Shown here one piece after another: positions 1-8,553 of a stretch of DNA of 64,000 bases. The notes under the pieces are model-generated. The model was not told the origin of the DNA, made no database searches, and saw only the letters and a program-made list of their open reading frames with translations. Position 1 is the first letter of the stretch. Each line of letters starts with the position of its first letter. The stretch covers positions 1 to 64,000 of the forward strand of contig CAZKNJ010000005.1 of the NCBI GenBank assembly GCA_964554185.1, in the 5' to 3' direction. Both the position numbers and the translations under genes were made by a program. This DNA comes from CAZKNJ01 sp964554185 (GTDB lineage Bacteria > 4484-113).

Positions 1-122
1 GGGAAGGATGATAATGCGCTGCCGGGGCTAGAGCGGTTGGTTATCAGGTTTGAATAGGGGAGAAAGGCAGGCAGGCACTCAGTCCTGTATAGTGAGGACA
101 GGCAGGAGAGCGGCGGCTTCTG

Positions 123-131
123 TGGTATAAT
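123..131 (+). promoter_or_regulatory. Extended -10 promoter upstream of the NYN gene
   Basis: TGGTATAAT matches an extended -10 box (TGn plus a perfect TATAAT at 126-131). No convincing -35 is visible. Transcription would begin near 138-139 and read through the hairpin at 147-172 before reaching the NYN gene. Confidence 0.6.
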
Positions 132-146
132 ACTAGGTGAATACAC

Positions 147-181
147 CCTACCGTCCCGCAAGGCACGGTAGGTTTTTCCTT
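147..181 (+). terminator. Leader hairpin with T-tract (attenuator or terminator)
   Basis: Arms CCTACCGT (147-154) and ACGGTAGG (165-172) pair perfectly around a 10-nt loop and are followed by TTTTTCCTT. This has the form of an intrinsic terminator. It lies between the -10 box at 126-131 and the start codon at 187, so it would either attenuate the NYN gene or end a very short RNA of about 40 nt. Confidence 0.6.
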
Positions 182-186
182 AACAC

Positions 187-720
187 ATGGAAAGGGCTGC
201 GGTATTCCTTGACGGCGGCTACATTGACCGCGCCAAAGAGCTGCCGAAGCGGTACGAGCTGGACTTCCGACTGCTTGCCGAGCGCCTTGCCGGAGGCATT
301 CCGCTCTTGCGAGTTTACTACTATCACTGCATGCCGCTGCAAGGAAGCACTCCGTCTCCTCGCGAGAGCGAGCGGTACGCCAACATGCGCAGCTTTCTCA
401 GCAAGCTTGAGATGATACCCAGCTTTGAAGTGAGGCTAGGAAGACTGATGAAGTATAAGGACGAATCCGGAAGGGACATCTACAAGCAGAAACAAGTGGA
501 TGTACTCCTCAGCCTGGACCTTGTCAGCCTAGCCTATAGGAAGGCGATTTCCACAGCAATCTTGGTTGCGGGGGATTCTGATTTCGTGCCCGCGATCAAG
601 CTGGCAAAGGCCGAAGGCGTTGAGACCGTGCTTTACTACAGCCCTTCCGCACCGACTCATAATGAGCTGCTAAAAGCTGTAGACAAGCGAATCGCGTTGA
701 GCCGAAGCCTGCTGCTGTAG
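187..720 (+). CDS. NYN domain (LabA/DUF88-type) protein
   Basis: A 177-aa protein with the NYN fold, a PIN-like nuclease family thought to act on RNA. The acidic positions expected of the metal site are visible: VFLDGGYID near the N-terminus, KQVDVLLSLDLV in the middle, and VAGDSDFVPAIKLAK near residue 133, the most diagnostic motif. Length is normal for a single-domain member. No Shine-Dalgarno sequence precedes the ATG. It is monocistronic, behind its own promoter and leader hairpin, with a convergent gene downstream. The family assignment is firm; the RNA substrate is unknown. Confidence 0.85.
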   Translation: MERAAVFLDGGYIDRAKELPKRYELDFRLLAERLAGGIPLLRVYYYHCMPLQGSTPSPRESERYANMRSFLSKLEMIPSFEVRLGRLMKYKDESGRDIYKQKQVDVLLSLDLVSLAYRKAISTAILVAGDSDFVPAIKLAKAEGVETVLYYSPSAPTHNELLKAVDKRIALSRSLLL

Positions 721-804
721 GCACATGCGCTCGACAAAAGAGCCGGACTAGTGATCCTCCTTCGCCAAGGCTATGGCGGGTAAACTGCCAGCAGGAAAGA
801 CCAA

Positions 805-830
805 GAGCCGGGCTAGTCAGCCCGGCGTAC
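805..830. repeat. Dispersed palindromic element, copy 1
   Basis: GCCGGGCT and AGCCCGGC arms surround a short centre and are followed by GTAC. A near-identical 26-bp copy with one difference lies at 24881-24906, and a diverged one at 33007-33028. A partial variant of the left arm (GAGCCGGACTAGT) occurs just upstream at 740-752. Confidence 0.7.
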
Positions 831-842
831 TCGGTTCTGTAA

Positions 843-870
843 GGAGTCGCGGTTTTCTAACCGCGATTCC
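843..870. repeat. Imperfect palindrome (GGAGTCGCGGTT arms)
   Basis: GGAGTCGCGGTT (843-854), loop TTCT, AACCGCGATTCC (859-870): 12-bp arms with one mismatch. It belongs to a cluster of short intergenic palindromes between the two convergent genes ending at 720 and 982. Confidence 0.6.
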
Positions 871-921
871 TTGGAGCGGAAGAGGAGTTGGGATTAATTC
901 TCAATGCCGCAGAAACGCAGA

Positions 922-948
922 GAATCGCGACTGGAAAGTCGCGACTCC
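922..948. repeat. Imperfect palindrome (GARTCGCGACT arms)
   Basis: GAATCGCGACT (922-932), loop GGAA, AGTCGCGACTC (937-947). It has the same outer word (GARTCGCG) and 4-nt loop as the element at 843-870, so the two are probably variants of one repeat type. Confidence 0.6.
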
Positions 949-960
949 AGGGTTAAGAGT

Positions 961-982
961 GGCGCGCCACAGGTGCGCGCCC
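961..982. repeat. GC-rich near-palindrome abutting a stop codon
   Basis: GGCGCGCCAC, AG, GTGCGCGCC. It lies directly behind the stop codon of the minus-strand thiamine-binding gene, so besides belonging to the palindrome cluster it could act as that gene's 3' hairpin. There is no T-tract. Confidence 0.5.
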
Positions 983-1290
983 TACAGACCAGAGAGCTTT
1001 TCTTCCACCGAGGCGAGTTTGGCGTTCATGCGGGGGCCTTCGCGGTCGCGGCGGTCGTCAATCTTGAGGCTGGTGGAGATGCGGCCGTAGCCGGCTTCGG
1101 CGAGCTTGTCGTGGATGCGTGCGACCAGCGCGAAGATGTCCGGGAGCGGACCCTCAATCGTGGTGCTCATGGGGTTGAGCTTGCTTGCAAGGCCGCTTGC
1201 GCGGATTTCCTTTTCGGCCAGGGCGACGATGGCGCTCACGCTGGTGTCGCCGGTGCCCAGGCAGACGACTGACAGATCAACTATGGCCAT
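982..1290 (-). CDS. MTH1187/YqgV-type thiamine-binding protein
   Basis: A 102-aa protein matching the DUF77/MTH1187 family: small ferredoxin-like-fold proteins that bind thiamine or its derivatives and probably act as cytoplasmic carriers or sensors. Family hallmarks are the N-terminal beta strand followed by GTGDTSVSAIVALAEK, the central NPMSTTIEG strand, and a C-terminal KIDDRRDR segment. It starts 11 bp after topA, and the dprA-topA-thiamine gene order with tight spacing suggests one operon. Full length for the family. Confidence 0.8.
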   Translation of the reverse strand: MAIVDLSVVCLGTGDTSVSAIVALAEKEIRASGLASKLNPMSTTIEGPLPDIFALVARIHDKLAEAGYGRISTSLKIDDRRDREGPRMNAKLASVEEKLSGL

Positions 1291-1301
1291 AAGGCTTCAC
1301 C

Positions 1302-3614
1302 TCACTCGGATTCGTTTTCCGGCTCGTGGCCCCGGTGGTTGGCGCAGGCGGGATTGGCGCAGAAGGTGACCGAGTTGCCGCGCAGCTTCTTCTCCGCGAT
1401 GAACCAGCCGCAGAGTTCGCATTTCTCCACCGTGGGGCGTCCCCACAGGACGAAGTCGCAACTTCCCGCGCCCGCGCCCTCGACGTCGCGCCGGTTGTGC
1501 TCGCAGGTATAGAACACGCGGCGGTTCTTGGCCTGCAGGCGCAGCAGCTTGCCGCCGCACTTGGGGCAGATGTCCTGCGGCTCGCGGGTGAAATCGCACT
1601 TGGGGAAGGCGGTGCAGGCGACGAACTGGGAGCCCCAGCGGTTGCGCCGCGCGACCAGCGCCGCTCCGCACTTGGGGCATACGCCCTCCACCGGCTCGGC
1701 GTTGTTGTTGGCGCCCTTGTCCTCGCGCTTGACGTAGCGGCATTCGGGGTAGCCGCTGCAGGCGACGAACTTGCCGAAGCGGCCGTCGCGCACCACCAGC
1801 GGCTTGCCGCAATCGGGGCACTGCTCGTCCAGCACCACCGGCGCGGGGCGGTAGCTCTTCTTGTCGGCGATGGCCTGCTCAATCTGCCTGGCCAGCGGCT
1901 CGTAGAAGCCCGCCACCAGTTCCTGCCACCGGCCCTTGCCCTCCTCCACCTCATCCAGGCGCTCTTCCATCCGCGCGGTGAAGTCCACGTCCACCACTTC
2001 GGGGAAGTAGTCCTTCATCAGCTCGGTGACGACAAACGCCCATTCGGTGGGGGTGAGGCTGCGGCTCTCGCGCACGATGTAGCCGCGGTCAACGATAGTT
2101 TCAATTATCGGCGAGTAAGTGCTGGGGCGGCCGATGCCGTTCTCCTCCAGCACTTTGATGAGCGACGCTTCGGTGTAACGCGCGGGGGGCTTGGTGAAGT
2201 GCTGCGCCGCTTCCAGCGACACCAGACGCGCGGGCATACCTTCGTTGATGCGTGCAAGCTGCTCGGCGCCGTTCGCCTGCTCCTCGCCATTGGCGTCCTC
2301 TTCGCGGTAGAGCCGCAGGAAGCCGTCAAAGACGACCTGCGTGCCGGTGCGGCGGAACTTCGCGGACAAGTCCCCGCCGGTGGACACCAGGTCAACCTGG
2401 CGCTGGGACAGCACGGCGTTGGCCATCTGGGAGGCGAGAAAGCGGTTATAGACGAGGGTGTAGACCTTGAGCTGGTCGGCTGACAGGCTGCTCTTCACGC
2501 GGTCAGGGGTGTAGGCCAGGTTGGTCGGGCGGATGGCTTCATGGGCGTCCTGCGCGCTCTTCTTGCTGCGGTATTCGCGGGGCTTCGGCGGCAGATACTC
2601 CGCGCCGAACGCGGATTGGATGTGGCCGCGGGCGGAACGCGCGAATTCGGGCTCCACCCGAACCGAGTCGGTGCGCATATAAGTGATGAGGCCTTCGGGG
2701 CCGGCGCCGACATCCACGCCCTCGTAAAGCTCCTGGGCGGCGCGCATAGTGCGCTTGCTCTGGAAGCCGAGCTTCTTGAAAGCTTCCTGTTGCAGCGTGG
2801 CGGTGATGAACGGCGGCGCGGGGGAGCGCTCAATCTTCTTATCCGTCACCGAGCCGACGGAGTAGCTGAGCTTCATCAGCTCGCGGCGCAGGCTCTCAGC
2901 CTCTTCGCCGCTGGCGATGAGGCGGCCGTCCGCTTCATCCTTCTTGGACGGGTGCAGCACCTTCTGGCCGTCCAGCTCGATGAGCTGGGCTTTGCACTCC
3001 GCGCCGTCGCAGGCGAAGAGCCCTTCCAGCGTCCAGTACTCCTGCACGATGAACGCGCGTATTTCTTCTTCGCGTTCGCAGATAAGGCGGACGGCGACCG
3101 ACTGCACGCGCCCGGCGGACAGGCCGCGCTTGACCTTGCGCCAGAGCACCGGCGAAATGCGGTAGCCTACCAGCCGGTCCAGCACGCGGCGCCCCATCTG
3201 GGCGTCCACCCGCGGCTGGTTGATCTCGTGGGGGTGGCTCACCGCCGCCTGCACCGCCGTCCGGGTGAACTCGCGGAACTCAATGCGCTGGGCGGGGCGG
3301 GCGAGAATCTCCGCCAGGTGCCACGCTATCGCCTCTCCCTCGCGGTCGGGGTCGGTGGCCAGCAGCACCACGGAGGCGGATGACGCCGCTTCCTTCAGCT
3401 TCTTCACCACGTCCTGCTTGCGCGGGATGATGCGGAACTTGGGCGTGTAGTCGTGCTCCAAGTCCACGCCCAACTCCTTGTCGGGCAGGTCGCGGATGTG
3501 GCCCTGGGACGAGAGGATGTGGTAGCCGGAGCCGAGCAGGCGTGAAAGCGTGCGTGCTTTGGTCGGAGATTCGACTACGATGAGCGGTTTTTCCGCGGTG
3601 GTTGCTTTAGGCAC
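1302..3614 (-). CDS. topA: DNA topoisomerase I
   Basis: A type IA topoisomerase of 770 aa that relaxes negative supercoils. The N-terminal Toprim domain starts with LIVVESPTKARTL. The catalytic tyrosine lies in EGLITYMRTDSVRV (about residue 315). The C-terminus carries four Cys4-like zinc ribbons (CPDCG, CPKCG, CPKCG, CELCG) from about residue 600 on. The start is GTG, preceded by GAGGTGA at good spacing. It lies 21 bp behind dprA and 11 bp ahead of the thiamine-binding gene on the same strand. Complete and unremarkable for the family. Confidence 0.97.
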   Translation of the reverse strand: MPKATTAEKPLIVVESPTKARTLSRLLGSGYHILSSQGHIRDLPDKELGVDLEHDYTPKFRIIPRKQDVVKKLKEAASSASVVLLATDPDREGEAIAWHLAEILARPAQRIEFREFTRTAVQAAVSHPHEINQPRVDAQMGRRVLDRLVGYRISPVLWRKVKRGLSAGRVQSVAVRLICEREEEIRAFIVQEYWTLEGLFACDGAECKAQLIELDGQKVLHPSKKDEADGRLIASGEEAESLRRELMKLSYSVGSVTDKKIERSPAPPFITATLQQEAFKKLGFQSKRTMRAAQELYEGVDVGAGPEGLITYMRTDSVRVEPEFARSARGHIQSAFGAEYLPPKPREYRSKKSAQDAHEAIRPTNLAYTPDRVKSSLSADQLKVYTLVYNRFLASQMANAVLSQRQVDLVSTGGDLSAKFRRTGTQVVFDGFLRLYREEDANGEEQANGAEQLARINEGMPARLVSLEAAQHFTKPPARYTEASLIKVLEENGIGRPSTYSPIIETIVDRGYIVRESRSLTPTEWAFVVTELMKDYFPEVVDVDFTARMEERLDEVEEGKGRWQELVAGFYEPLARQIEQAIADKKSYRPAPVVLDEQCPDCGKPLVVRDGRFGKFVACSGYPECRYVKREDKGANNNAEPVEGVCPKCGAALVARRNRWGSQFVACTAFPKCDFTREPQDICPKCGGKLLRLQAKNRRVFYTCEHNRRDVEGAGAGSCDFVLWGRPTVEKCELCGWFIAEKKLRGNSVTFCANPACANHRGHEPENESE

Positions 3615-3635
3615 GTATCAGTTTCACCTCAAACG

Positions 3636-4865
3636 TTACAGGCGCTGGTAAAAGCCGCCGGGCAGGGATTTTACCAGCCCGCGAATCTCCAGCAGGGTCA
3701 GCCGCGCCGCGAGCTCCGCAATGGACAGCCCGGTCGCCCGGGCGACATCGTTGATATGGGAGCGTTCAAAGCTCACGGACCCCAGCAGCTCCAGGTCGGC
3801 TTCGGCGGCAGCCATCGGCTGCTTGGCCTCCGCTTTCGGCTGCTTGGGGCTCCCAGATGATACCCGTTTACCGGGTTTTTGTTTCGCGGGGGATGCCACC
3901 TCAGTTCCAGCGGGGGATTCCGCCACAGGAATGGCCAACTGGCTGCGCAGCCTCTCCACCTGCTCGGCCAGCAGTTCGGACTTGCGCTGCGGCCACTCGG
4001 CGACCACGTCATCAGCGTCGTCAATGAGCTTGGCGGAGCCTTCTCTGATGAGTTCGTGGCAGCCGCTCACCGAACGCATGCCGGGCATTCCGCTGAACGC
4101 GAATACTTCGCGTCCGTTCTCCAGCGCCAGCCGCGCGGTAATTAGCGCGCCTGAGCCCGCGGGGGCTTCCGCCACCACGATGCCGTGGCTCAGGCCGGCG
4201 ATGATGCGGTTGCGGCGCGGGAAGTTCTCCTTGGACGGCGGCACGCCGGGCGGAAACTCGCTGACCACTAATCCCTTATCCACCAGCTGTTTATACAGTG
4301 ATTCGTGCTGCGGCGGGTAGATGACGTCAATGCCGCTGCCGAGCACTGCGATGGTCAGGCCGCCGGCGTCCAGCGCGCCCTCGTGCGCCGCGCCGTCAAT
4401 CCCCAGCGCCATGCCGGAGACGATGGTGAGGCCGAGGGAGGCGAGGTCGTGCGCCAGATTGCGCGTGCGCTTCAGGTAGTATTCGGAAGCCTTGCGCGTG
4501 CCGACCACGGCAATCTTGTCCGGCAGCAGCGGCGCCACCTGCCCGCGGGCGTACAGCACCGGCGGCGGCGAGCTTATCACCGAAAGCGACTCGGGGTAGC
4601 CCGGATGGCCCAGGCCCAGGAGGAAAATGTCCTTCTCCTTGAGCTGCCGCGCGAAAGCAGTAGGGTCAAAGCCCGCGCGGAATTCCTCAAAGCGGTCGCG
4701 CAAGCCGCCGCTGACGCCGGTGACATCCAGCCACTCGGCGGGCGCGGCCTCCCAGGCGTTCTCGTAGCCGCCGAAGACTGTGCGCAGCTCCGCCAGCAGC
4801 GCGGCTCCGACGCCGGAGATTTGCGACAGCGCGGCCTGGAAGAGCAGTTCGGATTCGGCGGGCAT
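3636..4865 (-). CDS. dprA: DNA processing protein DprA
   Basis: DprA loads RecA onto incoming single-stranded DNA during transformation. The 409-aa protein has an N-terminal helical HhH-like region, the Rossmann-like DprA core (VGTRKASEYYLKRTR, VSGMALGIDGAAHEGAL, PRRNRIIAGLSHGIVVAEAPAGSGALITARLA), a Pro/Lys-rich linker, and a C-terminal winged-helix-like domain (residues about 350-409). A GTG 18 bp upstream (4883) is possible, but the ATG at 4865 fits better with a TGCTACTTA -10-like word 8 nt upstream. It appears to be the first gene of dprA-topA-thiamine-binding. Confidence 0.93.
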   Translation of the reverse strand: MPAESELLFQAALSQISGVGAALLAELRTVFGGYENAWEAAPAEWLDVTGVSGGLRDRFEEFRAGFDPTAFARQLKEKDIFLLGLGHPGYPESLSVISSPPPVLYARGQVAPLLPDKIAVVGTRKASEYYLKRTRNLAHDLASLGLTIVSGMALGIDGAAHEGALDAGGLTIAVLGSGIDVIYPPQHESLYKQLVDKGLVVSEFPPGVPPSKENFPRRNRIIAGLSHGIVVAEAPAGSGALITARLALENGREVFAFSGMPGMRSVSGCHELIREGSAKLIDDADDVVAEWPQRKSELLAEQVERLRSQLAIPVAESPAGTEVASPAKQKPGKRVSSGSPKQPKAEAKQPMAAAEADLELLGSVSFERSHINDVARATGLSIAELAARLTLLEIRGLVKSLPGGFYQRL

Positions 4866-4911
4866 AGCGGGATTAAGTAGCACAGGGCGCGGGAGTTGGC
4901 AAATGACGGTC

Positions 4912-4917
4912 TATAAT
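4912..4917 (+). promoter_or_regulatory. -10 box 6 nt before a start codon
   Basis: A perfect TATAAT ends only 6 nt before the ATG at 4924. Normal -10 to +1 spacing would put the transcription start at or within the start codon, so a leaderless message is predicted. Confidence 0.5.
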
Positions 4918-4923
4918 CCTCCA

Positions 4924-5853
4924 ATGGAACGACCAGGAGGAATGCTCGCAGCCGCGGCGCTGGCCGCGGTGGTTCTGATACTCACTGCAACGTTTCCCGC
5001 GGCCGCCGAAGCGCCGTTATGGACGCGTGACCCGATGGTGCTTCGCAGCGGTGAAGGCTGGTGGCGACTGGGCGGGGCATATGTCTGGGTGGGCAAGGGC
5101 GCGCGGCGATACCGGCTGCCAGTGGGCGAGCTGAGATGCGGATTGGGTGGTGTCGCGGAAGCGTTCGCCGTGCTGGACTTCGGCGAGGCTATCCGCAGCG
5201 GCGAGGGCGGTGCGTGGGATGTGGAGCATTTCTCCGTGGGCACGAAGATACTGCTGCACGACCGCCAGGGCGACGGCTGGCCGGACGCGGGGGTGGCGTT
5301 TGAAGTCAGCGTCCCTTCCAGCCATGCCACGCGGGGAGTCGGCGTGGATGCGACGGATTTCCACGCGCGGCTGTTGCTGGGGGAAGACTATGGAAAGACG
5401 CGTGCAGTAGTGAACCTTGGCGTCGGCATACTGGAGAAGACCAACCGGCTGTGGGGGCAGGATGATTCGTTTGAGTACGGGGTAAGCCTGACGCATCCGG
5501 CGGGGCCGCACGGCGAGCTGCTGGTGGAGGTGCGGGGACACACCTACACCGACCGGCGTCCCGGCGAGCTGTTCGGCCTGGCGGGCTACCGCCACGAGTT
5601 GCCGGGAGGCGATAGATGGGACCTGTATCTTATCGCGGGATTGGACGATCAGGCGGAAAACCTGGAAGCGGGCTTTGGCTACACCTTCGCCTTCCCAATG
5701 TACCACCGGCGGGAAGGTGTAGAGGCGGAAGATGCGCCCTCACCGGTTGAGCAGATGGAGGAGTTGCTGGCGGGAGAACTTGCGCACCTGAATGAGGGCG
5801 ACAAGGAGGCGTTGCGGAAGTTCGCCCGCGGGCTGGAGGAGTGCGGCGGCTAG
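4924..5853 (+). CDS. Exported protein, probable outer-membrane beta-barrel
   Basis: A 309-aa protein with a signal peptide (hydrophobic run LAAAALAAVVLILTATFPAA). The rest has alternating amphipathic strands rich in Gly, aromatic and charged residues, ending FGYTFAF, then a charged helical tail. This resembles small transporter-like barrels of the DUF3187/MetA-pathway type, but I see no motif that fixes a substrate. The start at 4924 was chosen because it gives a good signal peptide; ATG 4942 is an alternative. It is divergent from dprA, and its TAG overlaps the murA stop on the other strand in a shared CTAG. Confidence 0.7.
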   Translation: MERPGGMLAAAALAAVVLILTATFPAAAEAPLWTRDPMVLRSGEGWWRLGGAYVWVGKGARRYRLPVGELRCGLGGVAEAFAVLDFGEAIRSGEGGAWDVEHFSVGTKILLHDRQGDGWPDAGVAFEVSVPSSHATRGVGVDATDFHARLLLGEDYGKTRAVVNLGVGILEKTNRLWGQDDSFEYGVSLTHPAGPHGELLVEVRGHTYTDRRPGELFGLAGYRHELPGGDRWDLYLIAGLDDQAENLEAGFGYTFAFPMYHRREGVEAEDAPSPVEQMEELLAGELAHLNEGDKEALRKFARGLEECGG

Positions 5854-7112
5854 TCGCCTTCCACCAGCTTGACGTCCGCGCCAAGCGAGGAGAGCTTACC
5901 CGCGAAGTCCTCGTAGCCGCGGTAAATCTGGTAGGCGTTGTCCACCACCGTTTCATCCGGCACCGCCAGCGCCGCCAGAGTGAGCGCCGCGCCACCCCGC
6001 AGGTCGGTAGCGGCCACCTTGGCACCGTGCAGCTTCTGCGGGCCGGTGATGCGGGCGCAGTTGCCGTCCACCCGGATAGCGCCGCCGAGCTTCTCCATCT
6101 CGGGCACGTACTGAAAGCGGTCGGTGAAGCGAGTGTCGCGCAGGGAGGAGGTGCCTTCGGCAAACAGCGCCAGTGACGCAAAGATGGGCTGCATATCGGA
6201 ATTGACGCCGGGGCAGGGCGCGGTCTCCAGCTCGAAGGCGGTGAGTGGACCGGAGCGCTTGACATATACTTCGCCCCCCCATTCAAACACCTGGACGCCC
6301 GCGCTTTCCAGCACGCTCAGATCCCCGGTGGAGAGCGACAGGTCAGCGTTGGTTATTCTGATCTCGCCGCCGGTAAGTCCCGCCGCAACCATGTAGGTAG
6401 TGCCTTCGTGCCGGTCGGACATAATGGTGAAGTCCACCGGATGGTTGAGCGGCTTACTTCCCTCCACCGTTATCTCGCGGTTTCCGAGTTTGATGTCCGC
6501 GCCCATCTCGGTGAGGAAACGGCAGAACTCCACGATCTCCGGCCGGGTGTTGGCGTTGCGGATGGTCGTACGGCCTTTGGCGCCGGTGGCGGCCAGCACG
6601 ATGTTCTCGGTGCCGGAAGTGGTGGGCAGGTAGAACTCCACATTCTTGCCGACCAGGCCTGATGCGCTGGCGACGATAGAATCCTCATTGTGCTGGATGT
6701 TCGCGCCCAGCTCGCTGAGCCCGAGCAGATGAAGGTCAAACTTGCGCTCGCCGATGCGGCAGCCGCCGGGCAGGGGAAGCTCCACTTCGCCGCGCCGCAG
6801 CAGGCCAATAGACAGGAGCAGCAGCGAGCTGCGGATGCGGCAGGCCAAGTCGCGCGGAATCTCCCCGACAAGCTCTGATGGATGGTACTTCACTACGCTG
6901 GCGGCGGGGTCGACCTCGATCCCTGCGCCCAGCGCCCGCAGCAGCTCCAAGGTGACCTTGATGTCGTTGAGGCCGAGGGGAACGTTGCGCAGGGTGACTT
7001 CGGCGTCCGCCAGCAGCGCGCCGAACAGCACCGGCAGCGCTTCGTTCTTGGCGCCGCTCAGCGTAACAACGCCCGCAAGCGGCTTCCCTCCATGTATTAC
7101 GAGCTTCGGCAT
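5850..7112 (-). CDS. murA: UDP-N-acetylglucosamine 1-carboxyvinyltransferase
   Basis: MurA transfers enolpyruvate from PEP to UDP-GlcNAc, the first committed step of peptidoglycan synthesis. The 420-aa protein shows the EPSP-synthase fold repeats: LVIHGGKPLAGVVTLSGAKNEALP at the start, RIRSSLLLLSIGLLRRGEVELPLPGGCRIGER, and DRHEGTTYMVAAGLTGGEI. The usual active-site loop Cys position reads PLPGGCRIG. The start at ATG 7112 has AGGTG upstream; GTG 7121 is less likely. An extended -10 lies at 7147-7155. Confidence 0.95.
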   Translation of the reverse strand: MPKLVIHGGKPLAGVVTLSGAKNEALPVLFGALLADAEVTLRNVPLGLNDIKVTLELLRALGAGIEVDPAASVVKYHPSELVGEIPRDLACRIRSSLLLLSIGLLRRGEVELPLPGGCRIGERKFDLHLLGLSELGANIQHNEDSIVASASGLVGKNVEFYLPTTSGTENIVLAATGAKGRTTIRNANTRPEIVEFCRFLTEMGADIKLGNREITVEGSKPLNHPVDFTIMSDRHEGTTYMVAAGLTGGEIRITNADLSLSTGDLSVLESAGVQVFEWGGEVYVKRSGPLTAFELETAPCPGVNSDMQPIFASLALFAEGTSSLRDTRFTDRFQYVPEMEKLGGAIRVDGNCARITGPQKLHGAKVAATDLRGGAALTLAALAVPDETVVDNAYQIYRGYEDFAGKLSSLGADVKLVEGD

Positions 7113-7146
7113 AGTCCGCACCTGTACCGCGCGGTTGCGCGGTGAA

Positions 7147-7155
7147 AATATAGCA
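7147..7155 (-). promoter_or_regulatory. Extended -10 promoter for murA
   Basis: On the minus strand the sequence reads TGCTATATT, an extended -10 about 35 nt before the murA start codon. No clear -35 is present. Confidence 0.5.
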
Positions 7156-7169
7156 CAGCTTCGCCTCCC

Positions 7170-8489
7170 TCACTCCGATGGAGGCTTAACCACTGATCCG
7201 GGTGCCTTCTTGAACAGGTCGCGATACAGCCGTACGTCGCTCCGGCGGAACAGCAAGATGTCGCGCAGCCGCGTGCCCGTCAGGTGGATGAACAGGATGG
7301 TGACGATGATGCTGCTCATCACGTAGCCAGCGACATTGCCCCAGGCCGCGCCCGCCGCACCCATTGAAGGGACCAGCAGGAAGCATACGCCTATGTTGCA
7401 CGCCAAACCGGCAGCGGCGGTGGCGGACACGCGAAGTGGATGGCCACGGGCGACGATATCGTAACTGAGCATCCGGTAGATGGAGAAGACGACCACGCCG
7501 GGCAGCAGGATGAGGAACGGCAGCACCGACGGGGCAAAGGCCTTGCCGAACAACAGCGGCACCAGCACCGGCGCTGTTAACCCTAGCGCAACGGCGGCAA
7601 TGAAGGTTAAGAGGAAAACATTGCGCGACGCAATAGGTGTAAGGGCGTCGGCATCTTCCGTTCGCGAGCTGGCGGCTTTGGAGAACAGCACCAGGCCGAA
7701 GGAGTTGGGGACGAACAGCAGCACCTCGGACACGTTCAGCGCGATGGAGAACTGGCCCACCGCAGCGTCGGTGTGGTAGTAGCGCAGGATGTACAGGCTC
7801 GCGCGGTAGGACAAAAAGGCCACGAGGAGAACCAGGTGAGCCTTGATGCCGTAGGAGAGGAGGCTGCGAATCTCCAGCCAGCCGAAGTTCCACGACGGCC
7901 GGAGAACCTGCACTATCCAGTAGACACCCACGATTGCCGCAAGCGTCCGGGCGATTATTTCGGCCAGCACCACGCCGGTGACGCTGCGTTCGTATACCAC
8001 CAGAATAATGAACAGAGAGCTTAGAAAGACAATGCGGACGAGTATCGTCAGAAGGTTGTACTGGAGTATGCGATTCAGGGCCAGGAAGATGTACTCGGCG
8101 TAGCGCGACGACAGCGTGAGGGGAAGAGCCGCGAGGATGAAGTAGAGCAGCCACAGTGGAATGTCGGAGAAGAACAGCGGATACAGGTAGGGGACTAGCA
8201 GCCAGTACGCAGTGCCAAAAACGACAACCAGGGCGCCGAACAAGGCGAGGGCGGCGCCGAAGACCTTCTGGGGGTCGAGCAGCTTCTTGCCGACGTAGTA
8301 GGTGAGCGCCGTGGGAATCCCCAGCGCAGCAAGATCAATGACGATGGTGACGGTGAGGATGATCAGGCTGACCTGGCCCTTGCCTTCGGGGCCGAGGAAC
8401 CGCGCAACCAGAATGTTAGCGCCGAAAGCCGCAGCATAGACCGCGACGCGGCTGGCCATCGTGCCGATTACCTGGCGGGAGTAACTCAT
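7170..8489 (-). CDS. MOP-superfamily polysaccharide flippase (Wzx-like)
   Basis: A 439-aa membrane protein with about 12-14 hydrophobic segments and the polysaccharide-exporter pattern: N-terminal amphipathic start, ASRVAVYAAAFGANILVARFLGPEGKGQVSLI as the typical first hairpin of Wzx/RfbX proteins, and alternating helices to the end. The family flips lipid-linked oligosaccharides across the inner membrane. A longer reading frame extends upstream, but its first 52 codons run against the epimerase terminus and look like non-coding sequence, so the ATG at 8489 is preferred. It follows the epimerase by 64 bp, consistent with a surface-polysaccharide operon. Confidence 0.85.
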   Translation of the reverse strand: MSYSRQVIGTMASRVAVYAAAFGANILVARFLGPEGKGQVSLIILTVTIVIDLAALGIPTALTYYVGKKLLDPQKVFGAALALFGALVVVFGTAYWLLVPYLYPLFFSDIPLWLLYFILAALPLTLSSRYAEYIFLALNRILQYNLLTILVRIVFLSSLFIILVVYERSVTGVVLAEIIARTLAAIVGVYWIVQVLRPSWNFGWLEIRSLLSYGIKAHLVLLVAFLSYRASLYILRYYHTDAAVGQFSIALNVSEVLLFVPNSFGLVLFSKAASSRTEDADALTPIASRNVFLLTFIAAVALGLTAPVLVPLLFGKAFAPSVLPFLILLPGVVVFSIYRMLSYDIVARGHPLRVSATAAAGLACNIGVCFLLVPSMGAAGAAWGNVAGYVMSSIIVTILFIHLTGTRLRDILLFRRSDVRLYRDLFKKAPGSVVKPPSE

Positions 8490-8553
8490 CGCGCCGACTC
8501 CGGCGAGAGGACGCGCCGATGCAGGCGAAAAGCGGGAACCCGGCGGGCGGCCA

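Noticed and set aside
1326..2483. Long open frames antisense to topA, the S8 protease (18432-19595) and the IPT gene (41455-42612)
   Set aside because: They are low-complexity antisense shadows typical of GC-rich coding DNA; the opposite strands encode recognisable proteins with motifs and Shine-Dalgarno sites.
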